Source of the DNA: Buddleja alternifolia | Taxonomy: Eukaryota; Streptophyta; Magnoliopsida; Lamiales; Scrophulariaceae | Direction of reading: 5' to 3' | Assembly (NCBI GenBank): GCA_019426215.1 | Contig: CM033394.1 | Coordinates: 48,234,423-48,298,422 of the forward strand | DNA: 64,000 nt | In this document: piece by piece, positions 23,551 to 35,132 of the stretch | How the letters are laid out: each line of letters starts with the position of its first letter | How positions within the stretch are numbered: position 1 is the first letter of the stretch | Position numbers and translations under genes: made by a program | Notes under the pieces: generated by a model | Seen by the model: only the letters and a program-made list of their open reading frames with translations | Told to the model about the DNA's origin: nothing | The model's database searches: none

Positions 23551-24890
23551 ATCTACGGAGAATTCAACTTTTCACTTCTTCTCACTCTACCATGTCATTA
23601 AGCAATTTCTAAGCTAGAATACACTCAAAGCAGATGGGAACTCTTGCAATTCTTATTGCATCTATTATTACAAGGTATTAGGTATAATATGTGTCGTTTC
23701 AAAATATTGTCACTAAACACGTGTTATTCACCCAATATCTTGCTATATAATTAACATGCAACGGGTTACAATAAACAATCCTGTTTACACTCCAGCACAC
23801 CATATACAAGAGTAGATAGAGACTTCTAGCTCCGTCTGCACAAGATTCGGCTAAAAGGGTTACGTTATGCATGATAAATGTAATGTGTTCTAACTCAATT
23901 GCTGTTTAGATCATCACCTAGAAATATTGGTTTAGGTTTTTTAATGACTTGCGGTTTAATGGACATATATAAAGCTTCTTGCATGATATTTTTATTTATC
24001 TTGAATATACGACTCGAAACAATCAAAATGTTTCTAGCATATGCACCGTTCAACAAGTTCATTATTTATCGAATGGATGTAAAGAGTGCTTCCCTGAATA
24101 ATTTTCCCAATCCTCGTACATAGACAGGGTGCTGAAAAGGTTCAGCATGGAAAAACCCAATAGAGGATTCCGACCCTTAACCGACTTCAGTCTTCAAATC
24201 TTCTATTTATATATAGTTTTTCTTTAAAAAAAAAGTATATTGGTACTTTAGAGGATGTGTGCTAATCTTCTCATTATCTTGATGAAATTGTGGAGTCTGA
24301 TACAGAAAAAAAAAAGTTATTGCCGTTAAATATCAATTAAGGAAGATTTAGTTCGAGAAGTATTATTATCATTACAGGGTTGCTCGAAATTTATTGAATA
24401 TAGTCAAAATTAGTGACAATATTAAAGGCGTTACTAATTATAACTATTAAATAACAAGAAATTTTGTTTTCGCACAAAAATAGTTTTCATAAGCCTAATA
24501 GTGACAAGAATTGGATACAAGTCGTCACTCTTAATAATTAGTGATAAGAAATTTGTCGTCATTACTGACAATTAGTGACTCATTTTTAATGATAACTTAG
24601 TGACAACAAATTTAGTTGTCATTCTATTTATATTGTCACTAAATATGTGTTACTAATTATCAATGGTAAATGCAGCTTCCCCCAACGTATGACATGTTTT
24701 CCACTTTGCCCTCCATTCTAAAAAATTTCGAACTTTGCCCCCATTTTTAAAATATTTCACTATTTGCTCCCTACCTTTGATTATTGTTGTAGAACACTCT
24801 TTCGGATGCGATATTGCAGGAATTGAGTTGGACAATATAATATAACACACAAACATCGGCACGCGTGCAGCAGCACGCGCAACACACACA

Positions 24891-24942
<52 letters not shown>

Positions 24943-25687
24943 CAAACTCAATTAGTAACTGAAATATGAGAGTTTACATATCAAATTAAATGGAACAAAA
25001 TTTAACTCATCCACCTCATTGTCCACATAGGAAAGAGAAAAACTAGAGACGAAGCTACGATTTTATATCTAGGGGGCGAATACGAAAAAATGGGGGGATA
25101 ACTTGTTTTTTTTTTTTTTTGGTTGTGGAGGGGGGCAAAATTTTAAAAAAAATTCAAAAATTTGTAGGCCAAAAAAAGTTAGGAGGCTGCCCTTACCAGC
25201 CTCGACTCCGCCTCTGGATAGAATGTAACCATAGGGTTGGATTTTTTAACAGAAACGTTGATTTCTATCAAGTTCTATGCTTATGATAAATTGAATTTAG
25301 TAAAATATAGGTATTTAATGATGACAGTGGATTTTTAAAAGAATAGATCCTATGGTTGCTAGATCAGGGGTAAAATAATCTTTTATTGTCAAAAAATATA
25401 TAACCAGTTGCAAAACATGCGAGTGAGGCTTGTAGGGCGCTAAATTGCTTCTTAATTTTTTTCTTAGAGGGTTTCTTGTTATTTTTTATTTCACTAGGGT
25501 GGAGTGATAATAACAACTTTCACAGGGTTTGTGAATATTTCTCCATATATACTAATTATAAATCAAAGTATGATTTCAAAAACACATGATAATAATCAAC
25601 CAAATAAGACGTACAATCGAGCTAATTATAATATATATATCAAAAGAAATCAAGAAGCTAATTAAGCTATAATTAGGCAACCTAAAA
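23551..25687. other. Gene-free region with small-element relics
   Basis: At about 24385-24660 the motif TAGTGAC recurs in both orientations, as in sub-terminal regions of plant CACTA-like elements, but no CACTA termini were found. A long (TA)n tract lies at about 24895-24940. At about 25044-25216, ends resembling CTAGAGACGAAGC and (complement) CAGAGGCGGAGTCGAGG suggest a small hAT-like MITE related to the one at 48036. No gene is supported. Confidence 0.45.
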
Positions 25688-25848
25688 TTAAACTTGTGCC
25701 TTTGTGTTTAAAATAGCCTGAAGGAAGCCAATCATCCTCGTTACGAACTCATTGTACCTAAGAACACTAGGCACAATAACTCCCACCTCCTTCAATGCAG
25801 CGCTGTAGTCACCAACACTAAGTTGTTGAAGTGAGAAATCGCCATTGA

Positions 25849-26065
25849 TGGAGCTTGAGAGAAGAAAAATAGATCTGAATTTTATTATTGTGTAAAAATG
25901 AATTGCTCAAGCTGAAGACACGTATTCAGCTTGCATTTATATTGACAAAAGGGGAAGTCCCACTTGACTTAACTAATTAGCTAACAAATTAGCTAACAAA
26001 CGAACTACTAATCTGGTATATACAAAATAAGGAAATTACACTTATACCTCCAATATATTTCAACA
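25849..26065 (-). repeat. 3' LTR of the truncated copia element
   Basis: On the minus strand it starts TGTTGAAATATATTGGAGG directly after the purine-rich CCAACTTGAGGGGGA. It contains a TATAAAT box (CAATATAAATGC) and an AATAAAA signal. The outer end is uncertain by about 10 bp because several CA dinucleotides are possible before PMEI coding sequence resumes. Confidence 0.7.
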
Positions 26066-29000
26066 TCCCCCTCAAGTTGGAATTTGGAGCATGGTGCAAA
26101 TTCCTAAAATGCCTAAGAGAAACTGAAATTGTGGCTTTCCAAGTGCTTTCGTAAATAGGTCAGCTAGTTGAAGCTTTGTAGACACGTGACTTGGAGATAT
26201 CATTCCGCCTTGTAATTTTTCACGTACTAAATGACAATCCAATTCGATGTGTTTAGTTCGTTCATAATATACCGGATTGGATGCGTTATGCAACGCCACT
26301 TGACTATCACAAAATAGCTAAACCGGAGTTAATCCTGTAACATCAAGGTCCTTTAACAAATTTAAAAGTTATGTCAATTCACAACACACCGAGGCCATGG
26401 ACCTATATTCCGACTCGGCTGATGATCTTGAGACCGTATTTTTCTTTTTGGTCTTCCAAGAAATGAGTGCATCTCCCAATTTGATGCAATAGCCCATAAT
26501 TGACCGTCGACTCATTGGGCATGCTGCCCAATCAGCATCGCAATACGCCTGGAGTCTTAGTTCTTGATTAGCAGGAAAGTGGAGTCCTTGTCCTAGTGTA
26601 CCTTTGACATACTTCAGAACCTTGCAAGCCATAGTTATGTGTGGAACTCGCAGTTTTGACATGAATTGACTCAAAATGTGGACGGGATAAGCTAAATCAG
26701 GTCGTGTGATGGTTAGGTATATCATGCGACCAACCATCCGTCTATATGTTGAAGGGTCTTGTAGCTCATCTCCATCGCAATCATTGAGCTTATGGTTTTG
26801 GTCCATAGGTGTTGAGCTAGCCTTAGCCCCTGATAAGCCAACATCCAAAATAATGTCTTGGGCATATTTTTGTTGATTTAAGTATACTCCATGTTTAGTC
26901 CTTGATACTTCAATGCCTAGAAAGTAATTAAGGTCCCCCAAGTCCTTAATTTTAAATTTTTGGTCTAACAGCTTTTTCAAGTCAGTGATTATGTCTTGGT
27001 TCGTCCCAATCATTACAACATCGTCAACATACACTAGGATGGCAGTAAAGTCATTTTTATCCTTTCGAGTAAACAAAGAGTGGTCGCATTGAGATTGTAC
27101 AAATCCGGCTTCCATTAAAGTTGAGGAAAATTTTGAAAACCATTGTCGTGAGGCCTATTTGAGTCCATATAGAGATTTGACCAACCGACATAAGGGCTGT
27201 TTGTAAGTACGACATCCCCCCTTCATATCAAAACTGGGAGAAAGGGTCATATACACTTTCTCGAATAAATCATCATGGAGAAAGGTGTTGTTGACGTCCA
27301 ATTGAGCCAAGACCCAACCCTTAGCAACCGCAAGAGCGAGAAGGGTATGAACAGATGTCATCTTAGCAACCAGGGCAAACGTATCATGATAATCAAGACC
27401 CTCGGTTTGTGTATAGCCTTTTGCAACAAGGCGAGCTTTGTAACGTTCAACCGAGCCATTAGATTTAAACTTTACCTTGTATACCCACTTACACCCAACG
27501 ACTTTCTTTCCCAGAGGTAGATCAGTGATATACCAATTGTGGTTATCTTCCAAAGCTTGGATTTCTAGGGCCATGGCATCTCTCCATTTAGGGTGTTGAC
27601 AAGCGTCGGAGTAAGAAGAAGGTTCATGATGCAAATCAGAATGTAATGCATATGAAAAGGAAGTGAAATGAAAAGGAAAAAAAAAGATGTACCCTCAATG
27701 TGTCGTGTGGTAGACAGATTAGTGGAACAAACATAGTCTTGTTGCCATTTTGGAGGGGCCTTCAAACGAGTGGGCTGCCTAAGGGGCAGAGAAGGGTAGT
27801 CATGATCATAGCTAGATGAAGAAGAAATTAATGGGCAGATCAATTAGTAGGAAGGAGTAGTGGACAATGGAGGGGAAGGAGGAGTTTCAAACGCATCACA
27901 ATTAAAAGGAAAAGGGAGGACATTTGTGGTTGGATTGAGCATGGTAGAAAAGGGAAAAGTGGACTCATGGAACTTCACGTCCCGGCTGACAAAGATTTTT
28001 TGTGAGGAAAGGTCAAATAACTTGTACCCCTTTTGACCATGTGGGTATCCAAGAAAGACGCAAGTAGTGGCACGGGGTGCAAATTTATCTCTATTATGAG
28101 ATAAGGTAGAGGTAAAGCAAAGACAGCCGAAGACACGTAGGTTTTCATAGCGAGGTGGAATGTAGAAGAGGAGTTCGAATGGAGATTTGTTTTGAAGAAC
28201 TGAAGAAGGGATTTTGTTAATTAAGTATGTGGCGGTTAACACACACTCCCCCCAAAATTGAATGAGCAATGAAGCATGGAATCTAAGTGCTCTAGCAATT
28301 TCAAGAACATGTCGATGTTTGAGTTCGGGGACACCATTTTGTTGTGGTGTGTGAACGCAACTACTTTAATGGAGGACACCATGTTTGAGAAAGAAATATT
28401 TAAGAGTGTGGTTGAAAAATTCTGTCCCATTGTTGAAAAGAAACAATTTGATGGAAGAATTAAATTGGTTTTGAATTAGAGCAAAAAAAATTTGAATTAA
28501 GATTGGCACTTCACTTTTGTTGGTGAATAAGTAGCACCATGTATTTCGCGTATAGTCATCGACAAGAGTGAGAAAATAGTGATAGTCATGATGTGTGGGA
28601 GTCTTATATGGTCCCCACACATCGCAATGAATCAAATCAAAAGCATTGGAAAAAGCAATGTCACATTTATTGAAAGGTAGCCGAGATTGTTTGGCTAGTG
28701 GGTAAATTGTACAATTAAAGTGTTTTACAACCCTTAAATTTGAAATATGAGGAACTAAATATCGAAGCTTATTTGTGGAAGTGTGGCCCAACCTGTGATG
28801 TCATAAGGCATTTATATCTAAGCTAGAACTAGAAGTAGAATGAACACTAGAGTGAGATGATGGAATGGCAATGTCAAGACAGTAAAGGACATGCATCTGT
28901 CTACCAATGGCCACAAGAGTCTTCAATTGAGAGTCCTGCATATGACAAAAATTATGATCAAAAGTAATGGCACAATTAGAATCGAGGGATAATTTGCTAA

Positions 29001-30035
29001 ATGAGAGTAAGTTATGTTTAAAAGAGGGGACAAACAAGACATTATGTAAAGTGATTAGAGAATTTAAGGTAATGGAACTTGTATGAGTAACCAAAGTGGA
29101 CGTGCCATCTGGGAGGTGAACAAAATGTGGAGTGCTAAGTTTAGTAGGTGAAAGAAGTAGATTAAAACAGTAAAGGATATGATCACTTGCACCACTATTA
29201 AGTATCCAAACATATGGATCATGAGAAACGGAAAAACAATGAGTCATACATGCTAAGTGGTGAGATGTGGCAGTAGATGAGGGGGTGTCTTTATTAATGA
29301 GGTTAAGTTGAGAAATGTGTTCTTGAGTAAAAGGAGAAAGCAATTGGGAAGGTGCCATGGGCGTAGAAGTCGTCGGCTGAGGAGAGTCTCCACAAGTAGT
29401 ATTAAACCCTGAGATACCCACTGGAATGGACCAAGTGGAGAAGTGTTGTGTACAGCATTTCCATAAGAAGTGTGAGGAGGAGCTCTCAACTGGGAAGGAG
29501 TATGTTTGGGACCTTTAGGCTTCCAATTAGGAGGGACCCCATGCAACTTAAAACATTTAGCCACCACATATCCAGGCTTTTGGCAATGATCACACAAAGG
29601 TCCTCTTTTATTAGGGCCATTCCACACTTGTTGCTGATGAGAGTTATGACCACTCATTAAAGCAGTAGAAGTATCTTCCAAAGAGGTAAAATGAGACATG
29701 TCCATTTGTCTCTCCTCCTGTTGAACCATGGAATAAGCATCCTCAATGGATGCGAGGGGCTTTATTAACAAAATTTGACCACAGACTGGTTTAAAAACAT
29801 TATTTAAACCCATGAGAAATTGCATGAGTTTTTGCTCCTCAATTTGTTCTTGCCAAGCCTTCAAAACTTCACAAGAGAGATTAGATGTATAGTGAGGAAT
29901 GGACGTCATGGCCTCTAATTCGTCCCATAATTGTTTCAATTTGGTATAATATGTTTCAATTAAGATAGCTCTCCTCAATCCATACAATCTGGAACTAGTG
30001 TTGCTAGAAAATCCATACAACGAGTAATGCAATGC
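25849..30035 (-). mobile_element. 5'-truncated Ty1/copia retrotransposon inside the PMEI-like gene
   Basis: The order on the minus strand is: partial gag (30053-29253, with a zinc knuckle CDHCQKPGYVVAKC in which the usual His is Tyr); protease (WILNSGASDH at about 29200, catalytic Asp changed to Asn); integrase (about 28791-27844, LIHCDVWGP intact, but the second catalytic site reads FNNGTEF instead of DNGTEF, and one zinc Cys is Tyr); RT (27634-26369, YVDD intact, with a TAG after KSLYGLK); and an RNase H/C-terminal tail (26299-26072). A PPT at about 26066-26080 precedes a 3' LTR of about 216 bp. The 5' LTR, PBS and gag start are missing and gag runs straight into PMEI coding sequence. Confidence 0.85.
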
Positions 30036-30396
30036 AATCTTTGATGTTGGCAATCAAAGTTTCTTTGAATGCTTTGAGGCATCTTTCGTTGACGGATTTC
30101 TTGGCCTCCTTATTAACGTTATTTGCAGCTAGCACCTTTGATGGAACAACGTTTATGGCTGGTTGAGCAGCCTTGGCTATCTTTTTGACGGTCTTGAGCG
30201 CTTTTTTCATGGCTCTTGGCCATGTTTTTGCGTCTTTCACCAACTACATGCAGAACCCCTTGTCATGAACACCCTCGCAAAAAGGACTCACAGGGCCGAC
30301 CGTGGCGTTTTCGGCGTCGACGACGGTTATGGAGAGGACGAACAATGTGGCTATCATGGCCAATGAAAAAGAGAGTGTAACTTTTGTGAAATCCAT

Positions 30397-32023
30397 TCTT
30401 TTTTTCTTTTTTGAAGTTGATTTATGTGATTTTTTTTCTATTTTTTAATTGTTTTCTTTCACTCTTATTCTCTCTTTAGTTCATTCAAGGCTTGTAAATG
30501 CCAAGGAAGAAGTATGAGAAAGGTTTGTGAATTTTTTTGTTTTCAGGTTATAATGTGGTTAAATAGGTGTTGGAGAGTCGTTATTTTCTCAGTTTCTTTG
30601 GTTTTTGTTTGAGTTTCCTAAAAATGATTCTCATTTTTTATTAAAGCCTTGAAAGTAGATTACCTAATTTTATTATTGGTGATTTGGATTAAGTCTCTTG
30701 AAAATACTCCAAAAAAGGCTTCTTGAAATTTCGGTGTTTTTAGTACCTTTTCTAAGACGCTAGAACTAAGCTCTAATGAATAAGAGATTTTTTTTTGTGA
30801 TGAGATATGAGATCTTGATTTGGTCAAAGTTCAAAAGGGGAGATTATTTTTCCATCTTGTCAAATGTAAAGTTTAAGTTCTTTTGGTAAGCATGTAAATT
30901 TTAAGTTTCTACAAACATGTTTACAAGTTTAGTTGTCAAAATTTAAAACCATATTACACCATCTAATTATGGGAAATAAATAAGATCAATTGTTAATTGT
31001 TTGATATAAACAAAAAATAGTGTAGTCTAGAATGATACGAAATTTTAATGTGGTTCGACCAAACTGCCTACTGCACTGCCAAATGTCACATCTTTATTTC
31101 TAATATTTGAAGAGTGATACATAATATAATGTACAAGCTCTTATAAATATATAGAATTGAAAATTTGATACACAATGAATTCATAAACAAACCATGAATA
31201 GGAAATACAACTATATTCTTATATAACATAGGATACACAATCTTAATCCTAGTTGTCAAAACTTTCAAAACTAGTTCAACACTGCATAGCTCCGGGGGTT
31301 CCAATATGAAAGAGCTCGGGGTGACATTCTGTCACTCCGGCATTGCTGCGACTAACATGGTACCGCAGCGCCATCCTTCCAGCAACTCATGATGCTTTGG
31401 TTCTTCTATCTGGCTTATATTTGATATATTATCGATCATATATATGAGGCTCCATAATAGCATTACACGATGAATAAACCCGGGGAATTTCAAGGGCACC
31501 TAATACATTTCTCTCTAATTAGACCATAATATGTACCCTGCGACTTTCTTTAGAACTTTCGTGTCTTGTTATTCAAGATTCTCATAGCTCGCTCTCTCTC
31601 TCAATTTTTATAGTGCAACTAAATCAATGGGATATGGTTAAATGGTTAATCTATGTACTTATTAACACAGAATCAACCAGCATACATGTTAATGTGCATA
31701 TGTAGATTCCGTAGGAAGAAAATCTCAATTATGTGCCTGAATTGTAATAGATGGCGTGATTCTGTAGGGGTTCATTGCAAATGGATTTGGAATACGAGAT
31801 GAAATACGAAATTAAAGCAGAAGATCAATGTTATATATCTCAGTAGATTTGTATTGTGGAATTGTAATTATCAATTTTCAAATTATATGATCTAAACGCA
31901 ACATACCTGAAAAAATTAGACGAACACTATGAAAAGGTTGGGTCAAGTACGATCCATGCTCCAAGATAAAAACTACCTGAAATACCATATATGATTTCAA
32001 TCTTAGAAAAATGCTACTCAATG

Positions 32024-32058
<35 letters not shown>

Positions 32059-34318
32059 TGTGTAGGAAGCACACCAATGATAATATGCAATATATTATAT
32101 AGGAATATAGTATAAAGCACGAAATGATTGTAAAAATAACACATGATATACGTGGTTCGGTCAAAATATGACCTACGTTCACGTGGTAAAAGAGTTCGAT
32201 CCTTTCATTAATGGTTAGAGTTGATATATATACAAGTTTGTGATGGGGTAGGTAAAAAAAAGTAAGTCAATTATCCTAAATATACATTGGGAAGTAAAAT
32301 AAATCATGATCCTTCCATCTTGAGCTATATCTTTTATGCTATAATTGGTGAGTCTGCTGGCATGATCTCCACAGGTCCGTATATGGAAAGTATATCTTTT
32401 AATTGATTCTTGTCTGATCTCGCTCCAAGCTTGTCTTATATAGAATGATCCACATGTACAGGTCAGGGTCGGGTGACCCTCTCACTGGACGAATTTAGAT
32501 AGAATGACTTCTAAAAAAATCCGAGCCTAATGCAACCCACGTCAATATATTCTAATATATATGATGCTATTTGGTGATTGTACTAATGCGTGGGGCCAAT
32601 AATTTAATTTACATAAGTCAATGATTGTATTAAGCATACATAGACTGGAGGAGGATTGGAATTGTGTGGCCAGTATTATCGAGGTTGAAATCACACAGTA
32701 TTCAGAAGTATGAATAATATTTGGGTCTTCCCATTTCAAATAGAGTTTACTTATGGCATACATTAAAATACCTTCAAATATGAAGTCCTGAGATTCTTGA
32801 GTTTACTTGTGACATACATCAAGGTACCATTAAATATGAAGATTTTTCGTACCAAGAGAGGTTTTTCAATAGACTAGCTAGTCTTAATTACTTTTGCTGA
32901 AAGATTCACTTTTTGGGTCACTCCAGATGACCCTAATTAATGTAGTTTTATGATTTTAAAGTCCGTTTCTTTCTAAAGTTTTAGATGGTTATCCAACCTA
33001 AAAAACCGCCCACTTATTAAAAATTACCAATACACCCCTCGATGGGTCTATTTATAAAATTTTGAGAGAGTAAGCTGTAAAAATTTTAAATATATGGGGT
33101 GTAATTGTATGATACATCTTAATGTGATGGGTGTGTTGGTAATAATAAATGAGTGTATATTTTGATAATTACCAGTAAATGAAGGGGTTTTTGTGTAATT
33201 TTTTCAAAAATTAAATAGTAGCCAACCTCATATCAACCCATATCATATATTGACAATCTATATAATGAAAAACTATCTTCTCTTTTGGAATCAACTTGTG
33301 GGGATCAAACAAAATGTCTTATTCACAAACCATATATCAATATTCCACAACTAATAATCATGCAAAATGCATCTCAATATTAAAAATTTCATTTTTCTTT
33401 TTCTTCCTCTCCTCGAAGGATAAAAGGCACTAAAGCTAAATTTAGAGCCACGAATAATTGTGACAATATGAACTTGCATGAAAATATCATTCCAAAAAAT
33501 CCAACAAAAATATCCTAAAATACAACAAGAAAGGTCAATATTAATGATTCCTACAATTGTCATATTTTTTTTATTTTTACATATAACTCCATCTATCTCC
33601 AAGTTATAAATCTTTTCGTATTGTGCTCCACAAATTTTTTCAATGTCACGTATAAATAATTAAATTGATTTCCCAATCTAATTCTTCATTGATATTTATA
33701 TTGAATAGGAGTAGCACAAGATTTTTCTTGTGTTCGTTTGTGAGTTCTTAAGATTTATTATCTTCAAAATTTGTTATTTTCAAGAACTTGATAGATGGTG
33801 TTTCAGATGTTCTTACTACATCGTTTGAGTCAATATGAATTGTATTGTTCCAGACGTTGTAAACTTTCGATTGAATGACATATAAAACCGATTTTTCTTA
33901 AAAAAAAATAACTTCAATAATACTAAAATTAGTCGAGATAATTCTAAAAGCTTAATTAAAAATTAAATAATTTGACTTACATTATATAACTTTTTCACAT
34001 CGTATATTAAATATCAAATTAACTATCACCTGCAAACACTTCGTATCAAGCTATTACAAACTATCAACAAAAAAATACTATATAAGTAGATATACAATCC
34101 AAACATCAGGTGGAATCGAACTCATCGCCTCTAAATTATTAAGGATCACACATACAACTTCTGAATCATAAGGAATTTAAATCTTACCACCAGGTCAAAA
34201 TATCATCGACTGACGATTTTTATTATATTATAAGATATGAAATTAAAAAAGCCATACATTTTCAATCCCAAAAATACGTCGGCCGTTGATAGCGGACCCC
34301 GCGCTCCCATTCCCAATG
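30397..34318. other. Gene-free region with LTR-like relics
   Basis: Two stretches carry the GTGGTTCGRCC/GGTC...CCTAC phrase typical of copia LTR R regions (about 31040-31075 and 32150-32200), but no paired LTR or target duplication was found. At about 33000-33210, ACACCCC/GGGGTGT-type sequence resembles the MITE at 10768. At 33680-33905 lies copy 2 of the dispersed repeat seen at 13480. No gene is supported. Confidence 0.45.
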
Positions 34319-34360
34319 CACGTGACGAGCCACTTTGTCCGTCTTAAATCTCGCCACGTG
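34319..34360 (+). promoter_or_regulatory. Two G-boxes upstream of GWD1
   Basis: Palindromic CACGTG occurs at 34319-34324 (GCACGTGAC) and 34355-34360 (GCCACGTGTC, which includes the ABRE core ACGTGTC). They are 36 bp apart and 25-60 bp before a TATAAAG at 34385. G-boxes bind bZIP, bHLH and PIF factors, and their use here is inferred from position. Confidence 0.5.
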
Positions 34361-34384
34361 TCCGAGGCTTCACGATAAATAAAA

Positions 34385-34391
34385 TATAAAG
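34385..34391 (+). promoter_or_regulatory. Candidate TATA box of GWD1
   Basis: TATAAAG lies about 25-35 bp before the region where a pyrimidine-rich 5'UTR (CTTCCACTTTCC repeats) begins, and downstream of the two G-boxes. Confidence 0.4.
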
Positions 34392-34431
34392 TAGTAATAA
34401 TAATATTATAAACAAAAATCGCCTCTTCTTT

Positions 34432-34467
34432 ATGTCTTCCACTTTCCACTTTCCACTTCCAGCTTGA
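34432..34467 (+). other. Possible upstream ORF in the GWD1 5'UTR
   Basis: An ATG-led 11-codon frame (MSSTFHFPLPA) ends in TGA before the 5'UTR splice donor. If transcription starts at about 34415 it is the first AUG in the leader. Translation is not shown. Confidence 0.3.
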
Positions 34468-34527
34468 GTAGATATTTTGCTCTGCACATCCAAATTCATA
34501 ATTGCAGCAATTTCTTCATTTTTCGAG

Positions 34528-35128
34528 GTAATTTTCAGCATTTAATTTAGTTTATTTCGATGAAATGCTACACATTTTCTAGATTTGAACAGTTGATTGT
34601 TACTGCATTGCAATTTTTTTTTTTTTTAAAATTAAGCTATGATTTGGAGTTTTTTTTATGGAATTTCGGAATTGCATGTTGAAATTCTCGAGTTATTAGT
34701 TCGATTTGTGCTGTAAAAATTTCGAGAATATTTTTCCAGATTTGGAATGTGATCTCCGTGGAGTTAAATCCTTGCTCGTTAGTTTCAAATTTAATTGTTT
34801 ATTCGCTAAATTTGAAGTTTGTTGCTTGAATATTTGTTCGTGAATATGTTTGATTTTGTGTTTTGGATGTGGTGTTCGTACGATTTATAGTTCTGTAAAA
34901 CACTGATCGTTTTGTTGAATAATATAAAAAATGATGATTATATGTGTGAATGTGAATTTATACACACTGTATATATGCAGTATAATTGATGTGAACTGTT
35001 GTAAGCGAATATGAAACTTGTGGTGTTCTTTGTATGTATATGTTCATGTAGTCATGTTCATGTTTATGTTCTTTGTGGTGGCAAAGACATTGGAACTGAA
35101 TTTGTGATTCTTAGCGTTGATATTTTAG
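34528..35128 (+). other. 5'UTR intron of GWD1
   Basis: A donor GAG|GTAATT and acceptor TATTTTAG|GAAC bracket 601 bp of T-rich sequence. The acceptor is four bases before the ATG. This is inferred from consensus splice sites and the absence of coding frame upstream. Confidence 0.55.
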
Positions 35129-35132
35129 GAAC

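Larger units (their letters stand above)
25688..30396 (-). pseudogene. PMEI-like gene split by a copia retrotransposon
   Basis: The 5' half (30396 down to about 30030) encodes a signal peptide (MDFTKVTLSFSLAMIATLFV) and then FCEGVHDKGFC. It continues as DAKTWPRAMKKALKTVKKIA and KEAKKSVNERCLKAFKETLI, then DC. The 3' half (about 25850 to the TAA at 25688) encodes INGDFSLQQLSVGDYSAALK and PSVLRYNEFVTRMIGFLQAI, then LNTKAQV. Joined, these have the cysteine and helix order of a PMEI/invertase inhibitor. About 4.2 kb of copia sequence lies between them, and codon 51 is TAG (30246-30244) even before the insertion point. Two independent lesions make it a pseudogene. It is a diverged paralogue of the gene at 19956. 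Confidence 0.85.
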
